Shown: piece by piece, positions 19,331 through 27,290 of the stretch
Layout of the letters: every line of letters begins with the position of its first letter
How positions within the stretch are numbered: the stretch's first letter is position 1
Source: Hahella sp. HN01
GTDB taxonomy: Bacteria > Pseudomonadota > Gammaproteobacteria > Pseudomonadales > Oleiphilaceae
Assembly (NCBI RefSeq): GCF_018986435.1
Contig: NZ_JAHMIN010000029.1
Location: 31,265-83,910, forward strand
DNA: 52,646 bases
Direction of reading: 5' to 3'
Position numbers and translations under genes: made by a program
The notes under the pieces: generated by a model
The model's database searches: none
What the model was told of the DNA's origin: nothing
Seen by the model: the letters and a program-made list of their open reading frames with translations, nothing else

Positions 19331-19772
19331 TGCGGAACCTTTTGCAATTTAAGATACATCGATAAATCTAGCACATTCTTGAAGCTAGCCGGCAAAATCC
19401 TAGTATAGGGTTTGTTGACGTTTCTGCATCCTCTGAACGCCCTAGCCACAGGCTTTTTCAGGCGTTAAAAGGGCGATGCTGGAACCTCGACAAACACTAA
19501 GGTACGACAAAGATATATCAAATAAGACTTTCCTATCAAAAATCATAAGGTTAGATATTGTAACAGCATGTTTTTTGATCTGTTTAATGTAACTTTCGCC
19601 ATTTGGTCACCTTAGCGTCATATAGCCTTTCTAGCATCGCGGCTAAAGATGATTAAAGTTAATTTTTCTATTGCTTCAGCTTTGTATTTGCATATTCAAA
19701 TCAATATGTTGCGTTTGCTGGAAAAATAGATAATTACGCCGCAAGGGCTTAATCGCAAAAAAGGACATCCAG
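19331..19772. other. AT-rich divergent intergenic region
   Basis: This 442-bp gap lies between the divergently transcribed receiver-domain gene and the phosphoesterase gene. It is clearly AT-richer than the flanks and should hold both promoters. I see no RNA gene, clear operator or convincing coding frame in it. AAAAAAGGACATCCAG just before ATG 19773 supplies the ribosome-binding site of the phosphoesterase. Confidence 0.5.
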
Positions 19773-20633
19773 ATGCAAGATTCCTTAAGAGCCGTTTTTA
19801 TCTCAGATGCGCACTTGGGCTCGGCCGCCTGCCAGGCTGAGCACTTGCTGGATTTTCTCAATAAAATCAAGACAGATAGATTGTATCTGGTAGGCGATAT
19901 CATCGACCTGCTGGAAATGCGACGCAAAGCCCACTTTCCCGAGACGCACCGGGCCATTCTCAGCCTGATCATGCGTAAAGCGCGGGAAGGGATGGAGGTC
20001 ATTTATATCCCCGGCAACCATGATGACTTCTTCAGGCAGATGGCGGGACAGACCTTCTCCGGCGTGAAGATTCGACTTAAGTGCGTCCATCGCACAGCGG
20101 ATGGGCGTCGCTTCCATGTCAGCCATGGGGACGAGTTTGACCAGATCGTGCAACTGAGTCCGCTGGCGCTGCTGGTGGGAGATAAGGCCCATGGTCTAAT
20201 GCTCAAGCTCAACAGCTGGCTGAACCGCACCCGCAGGGTATTCGGCTTTCCTTACTGGTCCTTGGCGGGGTATCTGAAGACCCATTTGGGACGCGCAAGG
20301 GAGTTCATTCATCGGTACGAAAATGCGGCGCTGAAAGCGGCGCGCAACCTGGAAGTGGACGGCTATATCTGCGGCCATATTCATTACGCTGCATTTCGCC
20401 GCAAAGACGGCAGGCTCTATTGCAATGACGGCGACTGGGTGGAGCACTGCTCCGCATTGGTGGAGACCCACCAAGGACAGTTAAGGTTGCTGCACTGGTC
20501 GGAGCAGCCCCGCTGGCTGGCGGTGGAGCCGGATGCCGAACCGACCTGGATCGAAGAGCCTATTCCTGGCTTGTTTCCGGTTCCTGTCAGTAGCGGGCTG
20601 TCTGGTGATAAGCAAGCGCCCAAGGCCGCCTGA
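19773..20633 (+). CDS. LpxH-like metallophosphoesterase (COG2908)
   Basis: A 286-residue calcineurin-fold phosphoesterase related to UDP-2,3-diacylglucosamine diphosphatase LpxH. Metal-binding motifs are all present: SDAHLG (about 11-16), GDIIDL (about 42), GNHDDF (about 88), HGDEFD (about 115) and GHIHYAAF (about 195). It is about 45 residues longer than E. coli LpxH and has a divergent C-terminal tail with several prolines. The sequence belongs to the broader COG2908 group, some members of which are not LpxH, so the substrate (a lipid-linked pyrophosphate is likely) is not established. No lpx neighbours are visible. Confidence 0.8.
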   Translation: MQDSLRAVFISDAHLGSAACQAEHLLDFLNKIKTDRLYLVGDIIDLLEMRRKAHFPETHRAILSLIMRKAREGMEVIYIPGNHDDFFRQMAGQTFSGVKIRLKCVHRTADGRRFHVSHGDEFDQIVQLSPLALLVGDKAHGLMLKLNSWLNRTRRVFGFPYWSLAGYLKTHLGRAREFIHRYENAALKAARNLEVDGYICGHIHYAAFRRKDGRLYCNDGDWVEHCSALVETHQGQLRLLHWSEQPRWLAVEPDAEPTWIEEPIPGLFPVPVSSGLSGDKQAPKAA

Positions 20634-20873
20634 TACGCTGTATCGGCGTTGTCCCGAGTCCCGGCAATTCCATTATGAGCAGCCAAATCAAACAGTTGGC
20701 TGCTTGCTTCTTACATAAATATAACGCAGCCGTCTACTCGCCGGGCTTGAACCAATTCCCCGAAAACGTGTCTACTATCACAATATTGATCTGCTTTTAG
20801 CATCGCCATCGGCATAGATGGCGGGCGATCGTCATGACGGCGAAGTTTTGGAATATTGGGAGAGGTTAAGCAT

Positions 20874-21521
20874 ATGTTTGGAAGTCATTCACAGGATAAA
20901 GCATCCATGCCTGCGCGGGAGCAAGCGCTGCCGGGCAGAGCGGAGCCCATGGAAATTGAGGGCGAGCACTTTGTCTTTGGCGTGGACATGAGAGGTCCAT
21001 TTCCAGCGCAAATGCAAACGGCGGTGTTCGGGCTGGGGTGTTTCTGGGGAGCGGAACGTTTGTTCTGGAAGCAGGAAGGCGTTTATAGCACCTGTGTCGG
21101 CTATGCGGGAGGCTATACGCTCAATCCTACATACAAAGAAGTCTGCACCGGGCAGACCGGTCATGCGGAAGTGGTTCAGGTCGTGTTTGACCCCGCTGTG
21201 ATCAGTTATAAAAAGCTGCTGAAACTGTTTTGGGAAAATCACGATCCGACTCAGGGGATGCGTCAAGGCAACGACGTCGGCTCTCAGTATCGCTCCGCTG
21301 TCTATTACGCTAACGACGAACAGAAGCAATTGGCGGAAGCGTCGAAGGCGGAGTTCCAGCAGTCGCTGCATGACGTAAACCGTGGCGCTATCACGACGGA
21401 AATTACGCCAGCGCCAGAGTTTTATTTCGCTGAAACCTATCACCAGCAGTATCTGGCCAAGAATCCTGGTGGATATTGCGGCCTGGGCGGCACCGGGGCT
21501 TGTTTGGCCAGCGCGGACTAA
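20874..21521 (+). CDS. msrA: Peptide methionine sulfoxide reductase A
   Basis: MsrA reduces methionine-S-sulfoxide in proteins, repairing oxidative damage. The 215-residue sequence carries the catalytic motif [11 protein letters not shown] with the nucleophile at about C56, [45 protein letters not shown], and C-terminal [12 protein letters not shown] with resolving cysteines, matching the long E. coli-type MsrA. GGGAGAGG eight bases upstream fixes the start at ATG 20874. The stop is three bases before the next gene, so both are likely co-transcribed. Confidence 0.95.
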   Translation: MFGSHSQDKASMPAREQALPGRAEPMEIEGEHFVFGVDMRGPFPAQMQTAVFGLGCFWGAERLFWKQEGVYSTCVGYAGGYTLNPTYKEVCTGQTGHAEVVQVVFDPAVISYKKLLKLFWENHDPTQGMRQGNDVGSQYRSAVYYANDEQKQLAEASKAEFQQSLHDVNRGAITTEITPAPEFYFAETYHQQYLAKNPGGYCGLGGTGACLASAD

Positions 21522-21524
21522 GTT

Positions 21525-22256
21525 TTGACTGAGCCTGCGACCCTTGCCGGGCTGACCTTGGTCATCCCGGAAAAGAACGACCCTGAGCGGGATTCTGTGG
21601 CGGCGGCCTGGAACGCCGCCGGAGGCGAGGTGTCCCGACTGGGACGGTTCTGGGAGCCACCTTCCTATGATCCGGCCAAGGTGCGGGTCTATGGAAATGA
21701 CACTTTTGCTCTGGTGCTAGCGCAGAAGTTGGGACTTGCCCTGATTTCACCCGCAGACGACCTGTTGGTGCAATTGCCGCAACAGGCGTTGCAACGCTCG
21801 GTAACGCTGCTGCCTCTGTCAGGGGCGATGACGTTGAGTTTTCCGGCTTTCCTCAAACCTGCCGCGCCCAAGCTGTTTAAAGCCGCCGTGTATGCAACCC
21901 CGGACGATTTAGCAGCGGAAACCCGAGGACTGGAGCCGGATACGCCGGTGCTTCACTCGGAAATCGTACAGTTCGCTTGTGAAATTCGTTGTTTTGTCTG
22001 GCGGGGAGACGTGTTAGACGCGGCGGTCTACGAAGGCGATGGAGCGCTTGATGACGGCTTGGTATTCGCCAGACAGCTTGCTCAAAGCGAACATCTCCCG
22101 ACTACCTGTGTGATCGATATCGGCTATATCCCCCAACGCGGTTGGGCGATCATCGAAGCCAACGCCGCCTGGGGCGCCGGCCTCAACGGATGCCGGGCCG
22201 AGAAAGTATTGCCTTGTATCGAGGCGGCGACCCGGAAATTGGTTACTGGCAGTTAA
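21525..22256 (+). CDS. ATP-grasp domain protein (DUF4343/R2K type)
   Basis: A 243-residue protein resembling the ATP-grasp families assigned to the R2K clade (DUF4343), relatives of enzymes that join amino acids or peptides by an ATP-dependent ligase reaction. Support: FPAFLKPAAPKLFKAAVY (ATP-binding Lys region, about 107-124), SEIVQFACEIRCFVWRGDVLDAAVY (about 145-169) and the metal-binding end WAIIEANAAWGAGLNGC (about 206-222). It starts at TTG 21525, three bases after the msrA stop, with no strong ribosome-binding site, suggesting coupled translation. The substrate is unknown. The 3' end overlaps the convergent lipoprotein gene by 14 bp. Confidence 0.7.
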   Translation: MTEPATLAGLTLVIPEKNDPERDSVAAAWNAAGGEVSRLGRFWEPPSYDPAKVRVYGNDTFALVLAQKLGLALISPADDLLVQLPQQALQRSVTLLPLSGAMTLSFPAFLKPAAPKLFKAAVYATPDDLAAETRGLEPDTPVLHSEIVQFACEIRCFVWRGDVLDAAVYEGDGALDDGLVFARQLAQSEHLPTTCVIDIGYIPQRGWAIIEANAAWGAGLNGCRAEKVLPCIEAATRKLVTGS

Positions 22257-22719
22257 CAGAGTACTCGCCAATCGTCAGTCTGCCTTTTAACGCTTCTGGA
22301 CTGAACTGATTCAAAAACTCCGGTATTTCTTGCTGAGCAGAGACTCTATGAATGAAATCGTAGACGGCGGGCTCTAGTATCGGGCCTGAATAGAGATAAC
22401 AGGTGCGATCAGAGACTACAAAGAGAGTGGAATATTTTTCCTGGAAGCCATTCAAATTAATATTATCCAGGGCGGGAGAGGCGTGAAAAGCGCGAGTGAC
22501 ACTCAAGTTATCGCCTTCCGTACTTTTAAAGTCATTCAAGTAAGCTGCCCAGTCAGCATAAAGCTCGGACTCATTCGGTGGCGAGTCTTGCAGAAATAAT
22601 TGTATTTTCCCTTTTTTATTATTGCTTTCTACCGCGTTAGTTGTTGAACAACCGGCAGATAAATAAGTAGTCAAAATTAAAGCCAGACTAATCTGTAGTC
22701 GATATTTACATCTAGCCAT
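22243..22719 (-). CDS. Hypothetical lipoprotein
   Basis: A 158-residue protein with a classical lipoprotein signal: basic start, hydrophobic core (about 9-20) and lipobox LSAGC with the modified Cys near residue 23. The mature part opens with an Asn/Ser/Lys-rich linker and has no motif I recognise; two further Cys (near 107 and 157) could form a disulfide. Ser at +2 predicts outer-membrane sorting by the usual rule. Coding DNA is AT-richer than neighbouring genes. Function unknown. Confidence 0.6.
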   Translation of the reverse strand: MARCKYRLQISLALILTTYLSAGCSTTNAVESNNKKGKIQLFLQDSPPNESELYADWAAYLNDFKSTEGDNLSVTRAFHASPALDNINLNGFQEKYSTLFVVSDRTCYLYSGPILEPAVYDFIHRVSAQQEIPEFLNQFSPEALKGRLTIGEYSVNCQ

Positions 22720-23148
22720 TTAAGGGCTCCCAAATAGAGATGATTTCTTTATTGGTGATCATCTTTTGATGCAGACCGGCGCTTGAAGCTGTGGGGCTTG
22801 GCGTCAACAATGTGCTGAGAGGTCTCCGGCTCCGTTCACTAATATAAGCATTCCATCCCCTCCATTCGCTGCTTTATTGCCTTCTCCTGATTTTCTATTG
22901 TTCCTGTCGCCAAAACTTCAGGTTAAGTAATATACTTTTTTCTGTTTTGGCGAAAGCTCAATTGGGCATATTCACTCACAATAAAAAATTAGTTTCTTAT
23001 TGGGAATATCGATAAACCCTAGGATTGTCTAGTTGGCGTTCGTACAGTTATTTATAAAATTAGTTATGAAATGTAATAATGGATATAACAAGTAGAGCTA
23101 ATATGATATAAGCTCACGATTTTCTGGCAGCTATTGGTAACCACCGCT
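22720..23148. other. AT-rich divergent intergenic region
   Basis: About 430 bp between the lipoprotein gene and the TetR-type regulator gene. It is AT-rich with no convincing open frame or RNA gene. It presumably contains the promoters of both genes, but I could not pick out hexamers that stand above the local AT background. Confidence 0.4.
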
Positions 23149-23781
23149 ATGGCCGTAAGAGCCGAGAAGAAACAACAAGTTAATCGTAATATCTGTAACG
23201 CCGCGCTGCGTTTGTGCCGGACGAAAGGGTATTCCGGGGTGAGTCTGCGGGAGATTTGCCGTGAGGCGGGGATTGCGCCGCCGACGTTTTACAATTATTA
23301 CCCGAATCTTGAAGAGCTGGGTCTGGCGATTATCGACGAGGCGGGGCTGACCTTGCGTCGCCTGATGCGGCAAACCTGGAAAGAGGTGGATGTGCGGGAA
23401 GGGGTGGTGCGTCGCACGATTCGCGTCTTTGGGCGCTATTTGGAAGAGAATGGCGACTTATTTCATTTCGTCGCGGCGGAACGAGTCGGGCGCGTGCAGG
23501 CGTTTCGGGATGCGATTGAGCGTGAGGTGAAGCATGTGGTGGAAGCCATGGCCAAGCCGCTTGCGGAGGTGGGAGCGGCGACGGACAGGCCGGTAGCGCA
23601 TCCGCTTTATCTCTCTGAAATGCTGGTTAATTGCGCGTTTCAGGCGGGGGTTGAAAGCCTGTCCGCCAATACGGAAAAACGTAATGAAATCATCGAGCGC
23701 ACGATCATTCAGGCGCGTATGGCTATTTATGGTTCGGAAGCCATGGCGAAAGGCGCTGTGGCGTCAGTTTCTGCGGAGTAA
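23149..23781 (+). CDS. TetR-family regulator similar to FabR
   Basis: A 210-residue TetR-type repressor. The helix-turn-helix is in SLREICREAGIAPPTFYNYYPNLEELGLAI (about 34-63). The N-terminal MAVRAEKK and the segment IDEAGLTLRRLMRQ match E. coli FabR, which represses unsaturated fatty acid synthesis genes in response to acyl-CoA or acyl-ACP pools; the ligand domain is also alignable (FVAAERVGRVQAFRDAIEREVKH). No fab or desaturase gene is nearby. The closest candidate targets are the downstream DUF6160-like genes, so it could be a local regulator. ATG 23149 was chosen because FabR proteins start with M-x-V-R-A; an in-frame GTG lies at 23134. Confidence 0.75.
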   Translation: MAVRAEKKQQVNRNICNAALRLCRTKGYSGVSLREICREAGIAPPTFYNYYPNLEELGLAIIDEAGLTLRRLMRQTWKEVDVREGVVRRTIRVFGRYLEENGDLFHFVAAERVGRVQAFRDAIEREVKHVVEAMAKPLAEVGAATDRPVAHPLYLSEMLVNCAFQAGVESLSANTEKRNEIIERTIIQARMAIYGSEAMAKGAVASVSAE

Positions 23782-24101
23782 TTCGCCGGTTTACAGCGGT
23801 GCTAGAAGTAATTCCTAACAACTGTTCGTATCGGCGAAATCCCTGTCGACGGTGCAAAAATTGAGCACAAATTCAATTTTAGGCCAAACTTAAGCGCATT
23901 TAATGTGTTTTTTGTGCCGAATATCTCGCTTGTGGAAATATCTCTTATTCCTCTTCTTGTTTAAAAATTAACAAGTGTTAGTTTTATTTTGTCGAACAAG
24001 AGCTGACGCTCGCAGCGAGCGCGAGCGTCAGCTCTTGTTCGACAGCAGTAAGCATAGTTGGAAGTGCAGTACTGAATGAATAAGAATAAAGAGGAACGGA
24101 G
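23782..24101 (+). promoter_or_regulatory. Leader region of the DUF6160-like operon
   Basis: This 320-bp gap between the FabR-like gene and the secreted-protein operon is AT-rich and has no coding frame of note. Its main feature is the perfect 23-bp inverted repeat at 23991-24043, described separately. GAGGAACGGAG directly before ATG 24102 is a strong ribosome-binding site. It should contain the operon promoter and any operator for the neighbouring TetR-type protein. Confidence 0.45.
23991..24043. repeat. Perfect 23-bp inverted repeat with 7-nt loop
   Basis: The left arm at 23991-24013 (begins GTCGAACAAGAGC) is the exact reverse complement of 24021-24043, with loop AGCGAGC. As RNA it would form a very stable hairpin 58 nt before the start of the operon. 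A smaller hairpin, CGCTCG-CAG-CGAGCG at 24007-24021, uses the loop and part of both arms and is mutually exclusive with the long one. No T run follows on either strand, so it is not a standard intrinsic terminator. Confidence 0.9.
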
Positions 24102-25238
24102 ATGGACCTTATACCCAAAGGAACGTGGAGAACTCTGTTGTGTCTGCTGCCTGCGTTGGGCCATCCTGTCGCCCATAGTGAGCTGAAGCCGATGGCGGAT
24201 CAGGAGATGGGCGAAATTTCCGCCCAGTCCGCACTGGAGTTTTCCGCAACGGACATCAATTACAACCTCAGCCAGTTGACCGGCATCGAGTTCATCAAAA
24301 ATCCCGGTATTGGATTTACCCGGGTGGAACAACGTACACAAACCGAGTCAGTGGACGCGACGGTGTATCGGCTCCAGCTCAATGGCTCCGGTGAGTTACA
24401 TGCCTTCGCGGAAGAGCTGACCCTCGGCGACTATGGCGGGGCCAACAACTCCATCTACAAAGACGAGAATGGCCAGGGCGTGCCCGACGTGGCGTTGAGG
24501 AATTTCGGTTTTGGCAAATCGGCGCAAGATCCTTTCGTGTTTGAAGACCCCTATCTGGAAATTCAGAAGCAGCATCATGCTGACGGCACAGACAGCATCC
24601 GCGGCATTCGTTTTGGTTTCGGCAGAGTCGACGGCTCGACGCCGGTAACCATCGATTCCATCTCTGGTTACATCCCGGCATTGAGCATCATGGCGGACCT
24701 GGGCGGGTTGGTGCGCTCGCAGATATATGGCAGCGGCACCAAAGACACCTTCGTTAACATTATCGGGTATATGCCAGATGGCTCCGGTAACTACCCGCAA
24801 ACGCCGGCTCCTGGCGAGTGGGTGTGCAATGGCGGCATGTGCGGTTTTACTCCAGACAATGTGGGCCTGACCGGCAACGCTGGCATTGGTTACAGCTACG
24901 GCGGGAAGGAGTTGAATCTTTCGAATGTAACCAGCCTCGACTATCACAACGTTAAAAACTTCTATATTTCCTTTGTGCAGGGCGCGGGCAATCTGATGTC
25001 GAATCAGAATGGTTCGATCAACGGAGCCATGTGGTCACAGCATCTTGAAGGGATTATCCCTGACTCCCGACCGGATTTGCCGGGCTGGAACTTCGGCATT
25101 CCTTTCAACGACCCCAACCATCCAACAGACGGTTATCTGGAAGCGCATACCGACGTTGGGCCGACGTTGCAGCAGATCTTTTTCGGCGTCGGGGATGACA
25201 ATCCGCGCATGGGATATCAGAACAACAAGTTGTTTTAA
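24102..25238 (+). CDS. Secreted DUF6160-like protein, paralogue 1
   Basis: A 378-residue exported protein. A signal peptide (about 1-26, ending near VAHS) is followed by LKPMADQEMGEISAQSALEF, the conserved N-terminal motif of DUF6160/FilA-like proteins found in Marinobacter, Pseudomonas and Acinetobacter. The rest is rich in Gly, Asn, Asp and Thr and has the alternating pattern of beta-structured surface proteins. Two Cys at about 243-248 (VCNGGMCGF) may form a disulfide. It is the first of three tandem paralogues, 29 bp ahead of the next. Role unknown; FilA-type genes belong to a putative pilus or surface system in Acinetobacter. Confidence 0.7.
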   Translation: MDLIPKGTWRTLLCLLPALGHPVAHSELKPMADQEMGEISAQSALEFSATDINYNLSQLTGIEFIKNPGIGFTRVEQRTQTESVDATVYRLQLNGSGELHAFAEELTLGDYGGANNSIYKDENGQGVPDVALRNFGFGKSAQDPFVFEDPYLEIQKQHHADGTDSIRGIRFGFGRVDGSTPVTIDSISGYIPALSIMADLGGLVRSQIYGSGTKDTFVNIIGYMPDGSGNYPQTPAPGEWVCNGGMCGFTPDNVGLTGNAGIGYSYGGKELNLSNVTSLDYHNVKNFYISFVQGAGNLMSNQNGSINGAMWSQHLEGIIPDSRPDLPGWNFGIPFNDPNHPTDGYLEAHTDVGPTLQQIFFGVGDDNPRMGYQNNKLF

Positions 25239-25267
25239 ACGGCGATGAACTGTATCGGGAGGGAACC

Positions 25268-26248
25268 ATGAAACATCCGCAACCAGTGCTGGCGCTCTGT
25301 TGCCTGACGCTCAGCGCCGCGGCTACGGCGATGGAGGCGTTGACCGATGAGGAGCTGGGGCAAGTGGACGGTCGCAGCGGGTTCAGTTTCGCTTTCGATA
25401 ACGTCAAGTTCAAAGGGATGGCGATAGACGGCGCGGAAGCGGGCAGCATCAATATCATTGCTGCGGACGGCTCCAGCCTGGGTCTGAAAGAGTTCCAGCT
25501 TTCCGCTGACGCGATCGGCACCTTTGAGTCGCCGTTGACCTTTAGTCTGGTGGAGATGGACGGTTCTCTGGTGAATAACTCGGGCGCCGGGCTTCCCATG
25601 CTGCGTATCGGGCTGCCTGGAATGGAAGGCTGGCGCAATCTGGACGTGCGCTTCAATGAGGCGTTCGGCAACCCGGACGTCCCTAATCCCAATAACCCCA
25701 ATATCCGCGCTGGCGGAACACCGTCGGAGCACACCATGCTGGGGAGCGTGTCGATGAATGACATTTCCATTCTCGGCGGCGTGGCCTATAGCGGGATTCC
25801 TGAGGGCTATAAGATAGAAAGCACGCGCGTCGATGATGGCAGCCGCGGCGCGGATTCGCGTCAGGGAATGCTGCTCAATGTGGACATCAATGAGCTCTTG
25901 ATCCCTGAGTGGCTGGTCGAATCTCAGATTGGCGATGGCGTGTTCGATCCCGCCACGGATTTTATTCTCTACAATTTCAGGCTGGAAAATCTACACCTGC
26001 ACTCCGCCACCTTTGAAGCCGCGCCCAACGGCTTGCGCTTCGCCTATTCCGACCCGCAGCCTTTTACGGAAGACGGCGGTATCATCCCGTCGGGGGGAGG
26101 GCTGCCGGATACCCAGCATCCAGATTACGATCCCAATTTCCCTAAAGTGGACCTCACATTCCAGGCGCAGATGACGCAATCGAAGCTGAATGAATCCCGC
26201 ATCCACGGCGTCACCTTGGATCATCTTATATTCAACGTGCGCAACTAG
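25268..26248 (+). CDS. Secreted DUF6160-like protein, paralogue 2
   Basis: A 326-residue exported protein with a signal peptide (about 1-20) followed directly by MEALTDEELGQVDGRSGFSF, the shared DUF6160-like motif. The remainder has repeated hydrophobic-polar alternation and Asn/Asp/Gly-rich turns; a NPNNPN stretch lies near residue 138. It is shorter than paralogue 1 and otherwise only loosely similar, so the three genes have diverged well beyond the N-terminal motif. GGGAGGGAACC before ATG 25268 is a strong ribosome-binding site. It stands 11 bp before the third gene. Confidence 0.7.
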   Translation: MKHPQPVLALCCLTLSAAATAMEALTDEELGQVDGRSGFSFAFDNVKFKGMAIDGAEAGSINIIAADGSSLGLKEFQLSADAIGTFESPLTFSLVEMDGSLVNNSGAGLPMLRIGLPGMEGWRNLDVRFNEAFGNPDVPNPNNPNIRAGGTPSEHTMLGSVSMNDISILGGVAYSGIPEGYKIESTRVDDGSRGADSRQGMLLNVDINELLIPEWLVESQIGDGVFDPATDFILYNFRLENLHLHSATFEAAPNGLRFAYSDPQPFTEDGGIIPSGGGLPDTQHPDYDPNFPKVDLTFQAQMTQSKLNESRIHGVTLDHLIFNVRN

Positions 26249-26259
26249 GCGGAGTGACA

Positions 26260-26811
26260 ATGACACAGCACAAACCAGTCACTGATAAACGTCTTCTGAG
26301 TCGCGCAATGCTGGTGTGTCTGGCGCTAACCGCTTCCGAAATGGCCGCCTCGGAATTACGCGATATGGAGGAGGGAGAGCTGTCGCAAGTAACGGCGCAA
26401 AGCGGCTTGATCATCGAGATACCCCGGGTGCGTATCAACGCCCATGATGGCGGTCTGGACGACCCCGGCACGCCGCAGGATGAAAGCGACGGTCGCCGCA
26501 CCCGAGGGTTTCGCTACAACTACATCACCACTGAGCATGACGGCGGCGCCCAGACCTACTATTTCACCGATGAAATCTCCATCGCGATGGATATAGAAGG
26601 CCCTCTGAAACTGGATGTGGACGATGGCGGCCACATGGTTCTGCAACTACCTGAGCGGGTCAATTTCGTCGGCGATGGTTACAGCATGAAAGGCATTTAT
26701 CTCAACAATACTAGCGACCCGGCCAGCGGTGGCAAGCTGCTCAACGAGATCAACATTCAGGGTAACTTTGAAACCGGCGGCCAGGTGGTTGTGTGGGGAT
26801 ATGACCCCTAG
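26260..26811 (+). CDS. Secreted DUF6160-like protein, paralogue 3
   Basis: A 183-residue exported protein. The signal peptide (about 1-31) is followed by LRDMEEGELSQVTAQSGLII, the same motif as in the two upstream paralogues. The mature part has acidic turns (PGTPQDESDG, DVDDGGHMVLQ) and ends in VVVWGYDP. GGAG five bases before ATG 26260 favours this start over GTG 26254. The stop codon shares CTAG with the stop of the decayed convergent macrodomain gene. The last 141 bp of this gene are repeated at 28474-28614. Confidence 0.68.
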   Translation: MTQHKPVTDKRLLSRAMLVCLALTASEMAASELRDMEEGELSQVTAQSGLIIEIPRVRINAHDGGLDDPGTPQDESDGRRTRGFRYNYITTEHDGGAQTYYFTDEISIAMDIEGPLKLDVDDGGHMVLQLPERVNFVGDGYSMKGIYLNNTSDPASGGKLLNEINIQGNFETGGQVVVWGYDP

Positions 26812-27048
26812 GCGGAAGCGCCGTTCCATTTAACCAATGTGTGGTCTTCGCCTTGTAGCTCTTCTTTACTAGCTTGTCCTCGGCGCTTTTTTCCATTCCA
26901 AGAACCGCCTTGCAAGCATCCGGAAACCTATTCTTGATTGTCAGAGCGCACCCACGTCCCTTCTGGCACTGACAATTGCAGCATGATTATTGGCATGAAA
27001 GTGACCGGCTTGCGCTAACGCCTGCAAGTCGCCTTCTACTATCTTCGT
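26671..27048. repeat. Left copy of a segmental direct duplication
   Basis: This segment contains the 3' end of DUF6160-like gene 3 and a decayed macrodomain gene. It aligns with 28474-29075: the first ~200 bp match at an offset of 1803, then the offset becomes about 2026, which means this copy has lost about 223 bp internally. Scattered substitutions show that the duplication is not recent. Confidence 0.9.
26808..27048 (-). pseudogene. Decayed macrodomain gene copy
   Basis: A degenerate minus-strand copy of the intact macrodomain gene at 28611-29075. The start codon position reads ACG (CGT on the plus strand at 27046-27048) instead of ATG. About 223 bp are deleted near 26870, where CTTGTAGCT sequence jumps straight to AGCTTGTCC sequence, removing the middle of the domain, and several small indels lie in the N-terminal half. 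No functional product is expected. Confidence 0.88.
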
Positions 27049-27290
27049 ATTTTGTGAAAACACGCTGGAATGATTGATTTTGTAGAATTCTCACTAGAAC
27101 TAAAATTAGTATTTTTAGAAAAGTTTGTTTGTTGTGTACAATACTTTGATGTCTTTTTATTAAATAGTTTCTAATTGAAGAGCTTCCTTTTGGGAAATAT
27201 GTGTTATGAATATTAAATCTCGATGAGGAATATAAAATATTAGTTTTTTAATGAATTATGTGCGCCTGCTGCACGGAAGAGTGTATAAAA

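Noticed and set aside
23991-24043. Intrinsic terminator for the FabR-like gene
   Set aside because: The hairpin is followed by AGCAGTAAGC rather than T residues, and it lies 210 bp after the stop codon.
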